Of a stretch of DNA of 64,000 bases, positions 31,174 through 39,099 are shown in pieces. Location of the stretch: positions 124,001 through 188,000 of the forward strand of contig NZ_CP044065.1 in NCBI RefSeq assembly GCF_008693385.1, in the 5' to 3' direction. Both the position numbers and the translations under genes were made by a program. Under the pieces are notes generated by a model. It was not told the DNA's origin. It saw only the letters and a list, made by a program, of their open reading frames with translations, and made no database searches. How positions within the stretch are numbered: the stretch's first letter is position 1; each line of letters begins with the position of its first letter. Origin of the DNA: Cupriavidus pauculus. Lineage in GTDB: Bacteria; Pseudomonadota; Gammaproteobacteria; Burkholderiales; Burkholderiaceae.

Positions 31174-31485
31174 ATGACCCGACCCCAGGCAGTCCCGACC
31201 GTGCAGGTCGATAACGAACGCGTGACCGTCACCGAATGGCGCTTCGCGCGTGGCGCGGAAACGGGCCACCATCGCCACGGCTACGACTACGTGGTGGTGC
31301 CCATGACGAGCGGCCCGCTATTGCTGGAGACCCCCGCGGGACAGGTCACGAGCGACCTCGTCGCCGGCCGCGCCTATTACCGGCCCGCGGGCGTCGAGCA
31401 CAACGTGATCAACGGTCACGATGGCGAGTGCGTGTTCGTCGAGATCGAGTTCAAGACGCCGTCGGAAACGCCCGGCGGCGCATGA
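31174..31485 (+). CDS. Small cupin protein, BauB-like
   Basis: A 103-residue single-domain cupin. The first cupin motif is FARGAETGHHRHGYDYVVVPM and the second is YYRPAGVEHNVINGHDGECVFVEIEF, with metal-binding His residues in both. The wording resembles the cupin BauB found with beta-alanine transaminase genes in Pseudomonas; its biochemical role there is not settled. It starts 8 bp after the aminotransferase gene and is followed by the deacetylase gene. It is not ectoine synthase, which is a longer cupin. Confidence 0.8.
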   Translation: MTRPQAVPTVQVDNERVTVTEWRFARGAETGHHRHGYDYVVVPMTSGPLLLETPAGQVTSDLVAGRAYYRPAGVEHNVINGHDGECVFVEIEFKTPSETPGGA

Positions 31486-31498
31486 AGACCGCATCCTT

Positions 31499-31522
31499 CA
31501 CCGACCATGCCACCGACCATGC
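31499..31522 (+). repeat. 12-bp perfect tandem duplication carrying two in-frame ATG codons
   Basis: CACCGACCATGC at 31499-31510 is repeated exactly at 31511-31522. Each copy supplies an ATG (31507 and 31519) in the same frame, so the deacetylase gene has two alternative starts four codons apart. Confidence 0.93.
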
Positions 31523-32589
31523 GCGCCTTCTTCTCGGATGACCAGTTATTGCATCAGCCCCGGCAGTTCATGCGCGTCGGCCGGCTATGCGAACCGACCG
31601 ACGTTCCCGCCCGCGCGGCCGCGCTCCAGCGCGCGCTCGCCGCGCGGTCCATCGCCGTCAGCGCGCCGCCGGACTACGGACGCGCGCCGCTGGAGGCGGT
31701 GCACAGCCCGGCCTATCTCGAATTCCTGTCCACGGCCTATGCGCGCTGGATGGCGCTGGCGTCGCCGACGCTCGAGCCCGGTATCGAGGTTCTGCCGAAC
31801 CTTTCGCCGTACCACAGCGGCCGCATCGACCAGTCGCGTCGCGCGCCATGCCCGTCGGACAGCATCATCGCGCAGACCGGCTATTACCTCGGGGACCTGA
31901 GCTGCCCGCTGGGGCCGGATAGCTGGCGCTCGATCGAACGCTCGGCCCATAGCGCGGTGGCGGCCGCGCGGCACGTCTCCGCACCCGATGCGGGTGGCCT
32001 GGCCTATGCGTTATGCCGGCCCTCGGGCCACCATGCCCATACGGATCGCGCGAGCGGGTTCTGCTACGTCAACAACTCGGCCATCGCGGCGCAGACGCTG
32101 CTCGAGCGCTTCGACAAGGTCGCGGTCCTCGACGTCGATGCGCACCATGGCGACGGTACGCAGCAGATCTTCTATCAGCGCTCCGACGTGATGACCATCT
32201 CGCTGCATGCCGACCCCAACGGCTACTACCCGTTCTATACCGGATATGCGACCGAGCGCGGCCATGGCGCGGGCTACGGCTACAACCTCAACTTCCCGCT
32301 TCCGCACGGCACCGCCGATGCGGGATTCCTCGCGGCGCTCGACAGCGCGCTCGACGCGTTGCGCGACTATCGTCCGCAGGCACTCGTGCTCGCGCTCGGA
32401 TTCGATACGTACATCCATGACCCCATCAGCGTGCTGCGCGTGGGGCTCGACGCGTACCGCGGCATCGGCGAACGCATCCACGCGCTCGGCGTGCCGACCG
32501 TGGTCGTGCAGGAAGGCGGCTACGAGGTCGATGCGATCGGCCTTGCGCTCGAGGCATTCCTTGCCGGCTTCGTGCCGGCGACCGTCTAG
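31519..32589 (+). CDS. Acetylpolyamine amidohydrolase / class II histone-deacetylase-like deacetylase
   Basis: A 356-residue arginase/deacetylase-fold zinc enzyme. Catalytic features: RPSGHHAHTDRASGFCYVNNSAIAA (the His pair and Gly-Phe-Cys loop), AVLDVDAHHGDGTQQIFY (zinc Asp and His), ISLHADPNGYYPFYTGYATERGHGAGYGYNLNFPLPHG, LALGFDTYIHDPI (zinc Asp) and VVQEGGYEVD. The architecture fits acetylpolyamine amidohydrolases, which remove acetyl groups from acetylputrescine, acetylspermidine or similar; protein deacetylation is less likely in bacteria. The start could be ATG 31507 or 31519 (see the duplication); 31519 fits the family N-terminus MRAFFSDDQ. No strong ribosome site is visible. The gene is part of the long import and deacylation operon. 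Confidence 0.88.
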   Translation: MRAFFSDDQLLHQPRQFMRVGRLCEPTDVPARAAALQRALAARSIAVSAPPDYGRAPLEAVHSPAYLEFLSTAYARWMALASPTLEPGIEVLPNLSPYHSGRIDQSRRAPCPSDSIIAQTGYYLGDLSCPLGPDSWRSIERSAHSAVAAARHVSAPDAGGLAYALCRPSGHHAHTDRASGFCYVNNSAIAAQTLLERFDKVAVLDVDAHHGDGTQQIFYQRSDVMTISLHADPNGYYPFYTGYATERGHGAGYGYNLNFPLPHGTADAGFLAALDSALDALRDYRPQALVLALGFDTYIHDPISVLRVGLDAYRGIGERIHALGVPTVVVQEGGYEVDAIGLALEAFLAGFVPATV

Positions 32590-32602
32590 GCCCGGAGGCA
32601 AG

Positions 32603-33847
32603 ATGACAACGATGCGGATCGATGGCAAGCGGCTCTGGCAGTCGCTGATGGCACTCGCGGAAATCGGCGCCACGCCGAAGGGCGGCAATGCGCGGCTTGC
32701 GCTGACCGCGCTCGATGGACAGGGGCGGGACCTCGTCACGCGCTGGATGCGCGAGGCGGGACTGACCGTGACGGTCGATCGGGTCGGCAATATCTTCGGC
32801 CGCCGCGCGGGCCGCAACGACAGCCTGCCGCCCGTGATGACGGGCAGCCATATCGACACCCAGCCCACGGGCGGCAAGTTCGACGGCTGTTTCGGTGTGC
32901 TCGCCGGGCTCGAGGTCATGCGCACGCTGGCCGATCATGGCATCACGACGGAAGCGCCGCTCGAACTGGCGATCTGGACCAACGAGGAAGGCACGCGCTT
33001 CGTGCCCGTGATGATGGGGTCGGGCGTGTTCGCGGGCAAGTTCCCGCTCGAGGTGGCGCTGTCCGCCACCGACACCGCCGGCAAGCGCGTGGCGGACGAA
33101 CTGCGGGCCATCGGCTACTCGGGCGAGCTCCCCGTGGGCGGCCGGCCGATCGGCGCCTACCTCGAGGCGCATATCGAGCAGGGACCGATCCTCGAAGCGG
33201 CCGACAACATCATCGGCGTGGTCACGGGCTCGCTGGGCCTGCGGTGGTATGACGTGACCGTGACGGGCATGGAGGCGCATGCGGGCCCCACGCCGATGCC
33301 GCTGCGGCGCGATGCGCTATACGGCGCGACGTTCCTGATGCAGGAAGTCATCCGCATCGCCAACGACCATGCGCCGCATGGCCGCGGCACCGTGGGCGTG
33401 GTGGACGTGCATCCGTCGTCGCGCAACGTCATTCCCGGCGCGGTCACATTCTCGGTGGACCTGCGTCACCAGGATGCGGACCGGCTTGCGGAGATGGATG
33501 CGCGCTTCCGCGATGCCTGCGCGCGGTTGCAGTCGGGCCAGACCACGGGCACCGCGCTGGCGGTGGAGGTCGTGGACGTGCAGCACTTTCCGCCGACGCC
33601 GTTTGCCGAATCGCTGGTGGCGCACGTCAGGGAAGAAGCCGGTGCCCGCGGCTACACGCATCAGGACATCGTCACGGGTGCGGGGCACGACGCGGTGTAT
33701 ATCGCGAGCGTGGCGCCCACGGCGATGATCTTCGTGCCGTGCAAGGACGGCATCAGCCACAACGAGATCGAGGACGCGCGTCCCGAGCATCTGGAGGCCG
33801 GCGCCAACGTGCTGCTCGGGGCGATGCTGGCGAGCGCGGGCCGATAG
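32603..33847 (+). CDS. Zn-dependent N-carbamoyl-amino-acid hydrolase (hydantoinase/carbamoylase family, M20 fold)
   Basis: A 414-residue amidohydrolase of the AmaB/HyuC/allantoate amidohydrolase/beta-ureidopropionase group. Metal and substrate motifs: MTGSHIDTQPTGGKFDGCFG, IWTNEEGTRFVPVMMGSG, GAYLEAHIEQGPILE, GMEAHAGPTPMPLRRDAL, TGAGHDAVYIA and VPCKDGISHNEIE. It is predicted to hydrolyse the carbamoyl group from an N-carbamoyl amino acid; N-carbamoyl-beta-alanine is one candidate given the BauB-like cupin and transaminase. ATG 32603 has GGAGG at 32594-32598. It is the last gene of the operon and ends 6 bp before the convergent GNAT gene. Confidence 0.9.
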   Translation: MTTMRIDGKRLWQSLMALAEIGATPKGGNARLALTALDGQGRDLVTRWMREAGLTVTVDRVGNIFGRRAGRNDSLPPVMTGSHIDTQPTGGKFDGCFGVLAGLEVMRTLADHGITTEAPLELAIWTNEEGTRFVPVMMGSGVFAGKFPLEVALSATDTAGKRVADELRAIGYSGELPVGGRPIGAYLEAHIEQGPILEAADNIIGVVTGSLGLRWYDVTVTGMEAHAGPTPMPLRRDALYGATFLMQEVIRIANDHAPHGRGTVGVVDVHPSSRNVIPGAVTFSVDLRHQDADRLAEMDARFRDACARLQSGQTTGTALAVEVVDVQHFPPTPFAESLVAHVREEAGARGYTHQDIVTGAGHDAVYIASVAPTAMIFVPCKDGISHNEIEDARPEHLEAGANVLLGAMLASAGR

Positions 33848-33853
33848 GCGAAC

Positions 33854-34351
33854 CTAGGCGGCCCCAAGCCGCGCGAGTGCGTCGCCGGTGACGCGGCAGA
33901 TGCGCCAGTCGGGCATCACGTCGGCACCCATGGCCTCGTAGAAGTCGATCGAGGGCTGATTCCAGTCGAGCACCGACCACTCGAAGCGGCCACAGCCGCG
34001 CGCGACCGCGAGCGCGGCCAGATGGCGCAGCAGGGCCTTGCCGATACCGTGGCCGCGCCATGCGGGCTCGACGAACAGGTCCTCGAGGTAGAGCCCCGGC
34101 TTGGCGAGGAACGTCGAGAAGTTGTGGAAGAACAGCGCGAACCCCACCGCCTGCCCCCCTTCCACCTCGGCGATCACGGCTTCGGCATGGGGGCGCTCGC
34201 CGAACAGCGCCTGCTCGATCTTTTCGGGCGTGGCCTCCACGAGGTGCGTGAGCTTTTCGTACTCGGCCAGTGCCGAGATCAGGTGACACAGCGTCGCGCT
34301 GTCGGCGGGGGTGGCGGGACGCAGCGTGCAGGATGGTTGGGCGGTAGGCAT
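33854..34351 (-). CDS. GNAT family N-acetyltransferase
   Basis: A 165-residue acetyl-CoA-dependent acetyltransferase. The acetyl-CoA binding motif A is YLEDLFVEPAWRGHGIGKALLRHLAALA, with the R-G-x-G-I-G turn, followed by WNQPSIDFYEAMGADVM. N-terminal RPATPADSATLCHLISALAEYEKL resembles the diamine acetyltransferase-like branch of GNATs, but the substrate is unknown. ATG 34351 is chosen; it lies 29 bp after miaA on the same strand, so the gene ends the mutL-miaA run. Confidence 0.87.
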   Translation of the reverse strand: MPTAQPSCTLRPATPADSATLCHLISALAEYEKLTHLVEATPEKIEQALFGERPHAEAVIAEVEGGQAVGFALFFHNFSTFLAKPGLYLEDLFVEPAWRGHGIGKALLRHLAALAVARGCGRFEWSVLDWNQPSIDFYEAMGADVMPDWRICRVTGDALARLGAA

Positions 34352-34380
34352 GGCTCGGGCGAGAAAGGTGAGGGCGATGG

Positions 34381-35343
34381 TTACGGTTGGGCCGATGCGA
34401 ACGCGATGTCCGCCACCTGCCGCACATAGTCTTCGGCCAGGCAATCGACAGTCACGCGCTCGGGCGTGCTTCGCAGCCACGTGATCTGCCGCTTGCACAG
34501 CTGGCGCGTCGCCGCGATGCCGCGCTCGCGCATGGTGGCGTGGTCGCATTCGCCATCGAGGTACTCCCACACCTGCCGATAGCCGACGCAGCGAATCGAC
34601 GGCAGCGCCGGATTCAGGTCGCCGCGCGCGCGCAGACGTTTCACCTCGTCGATCAGGCCGTGCGCGAGCATTGCATCGAAGCGCGCGGCAATGCGCGCGT
34701 GGAGCACCGCGCGATCGGACGGTTCGAGCGCGATCACGCGGAAGCGCGCATCGGCACTGCCGGTGAACGTGCGCGCGGCCGCTTCGCGCGCGAGCAGCGC
34801 CGACATCGGTTGTCCGGTCAGGCGATGGATCTCCAGCGCGCGCTGGATGCGCTGCGCATCGTTGGGCGCGAGCCGCGCGGCCGTCACGGGGTCCACTTCG
34901 GCGAGCATCGCATGCAGCGCGGGCCAGCCGCGTTCGGCCGCCAGCGCATCGAGCTCGGCGCGCACCGCGGCATCGGCGCGCGGCAGGTCGTTGAGCCCCT
35001 GCGTCAGCGCCTTGTAGTAGAGCATCGTGCCGCCCACGATCAGCGGCATGCGGCCGCGCGCGCGAATCTCGCCGATCAGGCGTTCGGCATCCTCGACGAA
35101 CTGCGCGGCGGAGTAGCTGTCGGCGGGATCGACGATGTCGATCAGATGATGGGGCACCGCGTCGAGTTCGGCGCGCGAGGGCTTGGCCGTGCCGATATCC
35201 ATCTCGCGGTAGACCAGCGCGGAGTCGAGGCTGATGATCTCGATGGGCGCGCGCTCGGCCAGCGCGAGCGCGGCGGCGGTCTTGCCCGATGCGGTCGGCC
35301 CCAGCAGGCAGACGATCGGCGCCTTCATGGCGGCATCACTCAT
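34381..35343 (-). CDS. miaA: tRNA dimethylallyltransferase
   Basis: A 320-residue enzyme that adds a dimethylallyl group to A37 of tRNAs reading UNN codons. Motifs: P-loop [96 protein letters not shown] and [12 protein letters not shown]. Length is close to E. coli MiaA (316 aa). It begins 12 bp after mutL, the usual pairing. A second in-frame Met (residue 6) is an alternative start. Confidence 0.97.
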   Translation of the reverse strand: MSDAAMKAPIVCLLGPTASGKTAAALALAERAPIEIISLDSALVYREMDIGTAKPSRAELDAVPHHLIDIVDPADSYSAAQFVEDAERLIGEIRARGRMPLIVGGTMLYYKALTQGLNDLPRADAAVRAELDALAAERGWPALHAMLAEVDPVTAARLAPNDAQRIQRALEIHRLTGQPMSALLAREAAARTFTGSADARFRVIALEPSDRAVLHARIAARFDAMLAHGLIDEVKRLRARGDLNPALPSIRCVGYRQVWEYLDGECDHATMRERGIAATRQLCKRQITWLRSTPERVTVDCLAEDYVRQVADIAFASAQP

Positions 35344-35355
35344 GGACGACCGCGA

Positions 35356-37404
35356 TCACTGGCCGCGCAGGAACAGCCGATCGAGCTCCGCGACCGATAA
35401 CTGCACCCAGGTGGGCCGGCCGTGATTGCACTGGTCGGCGCGCTCGGTCTGCTCCATCTCGCGCAGCAGCGCGTTCATTTCCTCGACGGTCAGCTTGCGG
35501 TTCGCGCGCACGGCGCTGTGGCATGCCAGCGTGGCCAGCAGCTCGTTCTGGCGTTCGATCAGCACGCGCGAGCCGCCATAGGCATGGAGGTCGCGCAGCA
35601 CGTCGCGGGCGAGCGCTTCCGCGTCGGCCTGCTTGAGCAGCGCGGGAATCGCGCGCACGGCGAGCGTGGTCGGCGAGACCGGCGCGATATCGAAGCCGAG
35701 CTGCCGCAACGTGTCCTGATGTTCCTCGGCGGCACCGATCTCCACCGCGCTCGCGGGCAGCGTCACGGGGATCAGCAGCGGCTGCACGGCCAGTTCGCGC
35801 GCATCGAGCGCGGTCTTGATCTGCTCGTAGAGAATGCGCTCGTGCGCGGCGTGCATATCGACGAGCACGAGCCCGCGCGCGTTCTGCGCCAGCACGTAGA
35901 TGCCGTGCAGCTGCGCGATCGCATAGCCGAGCGGGTGGGCCTCGTCTTCATCCGCCGTGCCATCGAACGCATGGCTGCCGATGCGCGTGACCGTGGATCC
36001 GCCGATCAGGCCGGGCGGTTCGTCGGCGCGCGCGGCCTGCGCGTCCGCGAGCCATGCCGGCGGGCGCGATGAGGGTTGCGAGGATGGCTGCGATGAAGGC
36101 GCATAGCCGGGCAGGCCCTGCGCGGCGCCATCGAAGCCGTTGCCGCGCGCCCCGGCCGTGGCGTCGCGCACCATGCCGAGGTATGCCTGGCGCGGCTGCG
36201 CGATACCCAGCTCGGTCTGGCGGCCCGCCGAATAGTTGATCCACTGCGGCGCGGCACCCGCCCCCGAGGCTGGCCGCGCGGCCGGCATCGGGTACGCGCC
36301 GCCCGCTCCGGCCGGACCCTCGCCGGCATCGGTATGCAGGCTGTCGCCCTGTTCGCCGGCCTGTCGCGCGAGGCAACGCTGCACCGCGTGATAGACGAAC
36401 TGGTGCACCGCGCGCGATTCGCGAAAGCGCACCTCGATCTTCGACGGGTGCACGTTCACATCGACCATCTCGGGCGGCAGGTCCAGGCAGAGCACGTACG
36501 ACGGAAACCGGTCGCCGTGCAGCACGTCCTGATAGGCGCTGCGCACGGCATGGTTGAGCAGCTTGTCGCGCACGAAGCGTCCGTTGACGAAGAAATACTG
36601 CTGATCGGGCCGGCCGCGCGATGCCGTCGGCAGTCCCGCAAAGCCGTACAGATGCAGCGTGCCCGCTTCCTCGTCCAGCGGCAGCCGGGCGCGCGCGAAG
36701 TCGTCGCCCAGGACCTGCGCGGTTCGCGTGGCCACGTCGCCGGCGTTCCAGTGCTCGAGCGGCTTGCCGTTGTGGTGGACCGAAATCGTGACGTCGGGCC
36801 GCGCGAGCGCCACCCGGCGGACCATCTCCAGGCAGTGGCCGAGCTCGGTTTGTTCCGATTTGAGGAACTTTCTGCGCGCTGGCGTGTTGAAGTACAGGTG
36901 CTGCACGTCGACCATCGTGCCGACGCCGCCCGACGCGGGCTGCAACTGGCCGGAATCGGCACTGACCTGCGAGGCATGCGGCGCGTCTGCGGTGCGGCTG
37001 GTCAGCACGAGGTGGGAGACGGAAGCGATCGAGGCCAGCGCCTCGCCGCGGAAGCCGAGCGTCAGCACGGCTTCGAGTTCGTCGAGCGAGGCGATCTTGC
37101 TCGTGGCGTGGCGCATGAGTGCCACGGGGAGTTCGTCGGCCGGAATGCCGCAGCCGTTGTCGGTGATGACGATGCGGCGGACGCCGCCTTCCTCGAGCCG
37201 GATGCCGAGCTGGCTGGTGCCCGCGTCGAGCGCGTTTTCGAGCAGTTCCTTGACCACCGAGGCCGGCCGTTCCACCACCTCGCCGGCGGCGATCTGGCTG
37301 ATCAGCTGGTCGGGTAAGGGCCGGATGGGCCTGAGTGTCCGGATAGGGCGGACGGGCCGGTCTGGCACGGCTGGCAGGGCGGTGTGGGAGGCGTCGGCAG
37401 GCAT
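35356..37404 (-). CDS. mutL: DNA mismatch repair protein MutL
   Basis: A 682-residue GHKL ATPase that couples MutS recognition to strand cleavage. N-terminal ATPase motifs: LISQIAAGEVVERPASVVKELLENALDAG, ITDNGCGIPADEL, TLGFRGEALASIASVS. A variable linker (about residues 370-480) is rich in Ala, Gly, Ser and Pro and contains the short repeat SSQPSSQPSSRP. The C-terminal dimerisation domain has DMHAAHERILYE, a variant of the endonuclease motif DQHAxxExxxxE, and a sliding-clamp motif QPLLIP, both consistent with endonuclease-type MutL. ATG 37404 is used; no Shine-Dalgarno precedes it and a -10-like TATAAT lies only 7 bp upstream. Confidence 0.95.
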   Translation of the reverse strand: MPADASHTALPAVPDRPVRPIRTLRPIRPLPDQLISQIAAGEVVERPASVVKELLENALDAGTSQLGIRLEEGGVRRIVITDNGCGIPADELPVALMRHATSKIASLDELEAVLTLGFRGEALASIASVSHLVLTSRTADAPHASQVSADSGQLQPASGGVGTMVDVQHLYFNTPARRKFLKSEQTELGHCLEMVRRVALARPDVTISVHHNGKPLEHWNAGDVATRTAQVLGDDFARARLPLDEEAGTLHLYGFAGLPTASRGRPDQQYFFVNGRFVRDKLLNHAVRSAYQDVLHGDRFPSYVLCLDLPPEMVDVNVHPSKIEVRFRESRAVHQFVYHAVQRCLARQAGEQGDSLHTDAGEGPAGAGGAYPMPAARPASGAGAAPQWINYSAGRQTELGIAQPRQAYLGMVRDATAGARGNGFDGAAQGLPGYAPSSQPSSQPSSRPPAWLADAQAARADEPPGLIGGSTVTRIGSHAFDGTADEDEAHPLGYAIAQLHGIYVLAQNARGLVLVDMHAAHERILYEQIKTALDARELAVQPLLIPVTLPASAVEIGAAEEHQDTLRQLGFDIAPVSPTTLAVRAIPALLKQADAEALARDVLRDLHAYGGSRVLIERQNELLATLACHSAVRANRKLTVEEMNALLREMEQTERADQCNHGRPTWVQLSVAELDRLFLRGQ

Positions 37405-37411
37405 GCGGGCA

Positions 37412-37417
37412 ATTATA
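37412..37417 (-). promoter_or_regulatory. Candidate -10 element for mutL
   Basis: TATAAT on the minus strand at 37417-37412, 7 bp before the mutL ATG (37404). Initiation 6-7 bp downstream would fall on or next to the ATG, suggesting a leaderless or near-leaderless mRNA. A convincing -35 is not visible. Confidence 0.45.
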
Positions 37418-37530
37418 CGTGCGCGTCCGAACATTCTTGGGCGCGCCACCACGGGTGGCAGGGCTACAAGTGCGCAACGCGCCTTGCCGCTCTTGTATGA
37501 TGGGCACCTTCATCTGGAGTGAGGACTGAT

Positions 37531-38193
37531 TTGGATACCGTACTGCAACTGCTCGACATGGTGCTCCACGTCGATAAATTCCTGGGCCAGTTCGTCCAGG
37601 ACTACGGCGTCTGGGTGTACGGCATCCTGTTCGCGATCGTGTTCGCCGAAACCGGCCTCGTCGTGCTGCCGTTCCTGCCCGGCGATTCCCTGCTGTTTAT
37701 CGCGGGCGCCATGTGCGCCACCGGGGCGATGAACGAATGGATGCTGTCGGGGCTGCTGCTCGTGGCGGCCATCAGCGGCAATACCGTCAACTACATGGTC
37801 GGCAGCTGGATCGGCCCGAAGGTGTTCGAGCACGAATGGCGATTCCTGGACCAGAAGGCGCTGCGCCGCACGCACGACTTCTACGAACGCCATGGCGGCA
37901 AGACGCTCGTGATGGCGCGCTTTATCCCGATCGTGCGCACGTTCGCGCCGTTCGTGGCCGGGGTCTCGCAGATGACGTTCGCACGGTTCCAGCTGTTCAA
38001 CGTGCTGGGCGCGCTGATGTGGGTGGTCGGTCTCGTGTTCGCCGGCTACTTCTTCGGCAACCTGCCGTTCATCAAGCAGTATCTGAACCTGATCGTGCTG
38101 GCCGGTATCGGCGCGGCCGTGGTGCCGCTCGTGCTGGGCGGCCTCTGGCGCCTCGTGCGTGGGAACAAGCGCCGGCCTTCGTCCGAACACTGA
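37531..38193 (+). CDS. DedA family membrane protein
   Basis: A 220-residue inner-membrane protein of the DedA/SNARE-associated (VTT) family, linked to undecaprenyl-phosphate or phospholipid translocation and membrane homeostasis. Motifs: FAIVFAETGLVVLPFLPGDSLLF, GNTVNYMVGSWIGPKVF, FYERHGGKTLVMARFIPIVRTFAPFVAGVSQM and GYFFGNLPFIKQYL. About five hydrophobic segments are visible. TTG 37531 is preferred as start because GAGGA lies at 37521-37525; GTG 37519 in the same frame is an alternative. The gene is divergent from mutL and ends at a strong hairpin. Confidence 0.9.
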   Translation: MDTVLQLLDMVLHVDKFLGQFVQDYGVWVYGILFAIVFAETGLVVLPFLPGDSLLFIAGAMCATGAMNEWMLSGLLLVAAISGNTVNYMVGSWIGPKVFEHEWRFLDQKALRRTHDFYERHGGKTLVMARFIPIVRTFAPFVAGVSQMTFARFQLFNVLGALMWVVGLVFAGYFFGNLPFIKQYLNLIVLAGIGAAVVPLVLGGLWRLVRGNKRRPSSEH

Positions 38194-38219
38194 CGCCTGA
38201 ACACGGAAGCAAAGAAAGA

Positions 38220-38241
38220 CGGGGCCCGCGGGCCCCGTTTT
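38220..38241. terminator. Rho-independent terminator after dedA
   Basis: CGGGGCCC (38220-38227), GC loop bases and GGGCCCCG (38230-38237) followed by TTTT form a compact GC hairpin 26 bp after the dedA stop. The sirB1-like gene ends at 38251 on the opposite strand, and an A-rich run precedes the hairpin, so it may work in both directions. Confidence 0.85.
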
Positions 38242-38250
38242 GCTGCCGGC

Positions 38251-39099
38251 TCAGCTCAGGCTGCGGCTCATCATGCGCAGCGCCGGCATGCGGTCGCGGA
38301 TCTGCGTGGTGTCGGCCGCATCGGGCCGCGCCTGCACATAGGCCTCCAGATCTTCCAGCGCGGGCCGGAAGCATTCGAGGTTCGCGTAGGCGAGGCCGCG
38401 ATCGCGCACTTCCTCGATCGAATTCGGCAGCAGGATCACGAGGCGGTTCTGTACCGCCAGCAGCCGCTGCCAGCGCGACTCCTGCAAATAGATGGCCTTC
38501 AGGTTGCGCAGCATGCGCGCAATGATCTCGCGGTGGCTCGCCACCTGCAGGAACAGGCCGAGCGGCACCTGATTGGGATCGTCGATGCCCTCGCGTTCGA
38601 GGTAGGGATCCAGCATCTCCTGCAACTGTTCCTTCGACAGTGTCTCGCCCGTCAGCGGGTCCAGCACCACCTCGCCCGCGGGAATCGTCATCCGCACGAG
38701 GAAATGGTTCGGAAACGACACGCCCTTGAGCGGCAGGCCGATCTGCTGCCCCAGCTCCATGAACAGCACCGCAAGCGAGATCGGAATCCCGCGCCGCTGC
38801 TTCATGACGACGTTGAGGTAGGAGTTGTCGGGATCGTAGTAGTCGTTGGCGTTGGCGCCGAACCCGAGATCCCGATAAAAGAAATGATTGAGCAGCCGCA
38901 GGCGCTGAATGGCCGGCGTGCCGTCGGCGATCCGCCGCTTGAGCCGCACCGCGAGCATGTCCAGCGCGGCCAGTTCGGCCTGCAGGTCCAGATCGGGATA
39001 CGCGTCCTGGGCAATCGAGAGCGCGGTTTCCGTAAGCGGGATGCCATGCTCGTCCGCCACGAGACTGGCGAAGTAATCCAGGACTTTCGTGGATGTCAT
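38251..39099 (-). CDS. SirB1-type transglutaminase-like/TPR protein
   Basis: A 282-residue soluble protein of the SirB1 N-terminal (transglutaminase-like, PF13369) family followed by a C-terminal TPR-like region. Segments such as LNHFFYRDLGFGANANDYYDPDNSYLNVVMKQRRGIPISLAVLFMELGQQIGLPLKGVSFPNHFLVRM are family hallmarks; the TPR part ends with AYANLECFRPALEDLEAYVQARPDA. No function is established for the family in this group. The ATG overlaps the murJ stop (ATGA), so it is co-translated with murJ. Confidence 0.9.
   Translation of the reverse strand: MTSTKVLDYFASLVADEHGIPLTETALSIAQDAYPDLDLQAELAALDMLAVRLKRRIADGTPAIQRLRLLNHFFYRDLGFGANANDYYDPDNSYLNVVMKQRRGIPISLAVLFMELGQQIGLPLKGVSFPNHFLVRMTIPAGEVVLDPLTGETLSKEQLQEMLDPYLEREGIDDPNQVPLGLFLQVASHREIIARMLRNLKAIYLQESRWQRLLAVQNRLVILLPNSIEEVRDRGLAYANLECFRPALEDLEAYVQARPDAADTTQIRDRMPALRMMSRSLS

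Noticed and set aside
23173..31485. Operon considered as an ectoine degradation cluster (MocR, deacetylase, class III aminotransferase, cupin)
   Set aside because: The M24-type ectoine hydrolase and the DoeB-type deacetylase are absent, the importer is of Dpp type and the cupin is too short for ectoine synthase.
31482..31541. A 19-codon ORF overlapping the cupin stop (ATGA)
   Set aside because: It is out of frame with the deacetylase gene, has no ribosome site of its own and no recognisable product.
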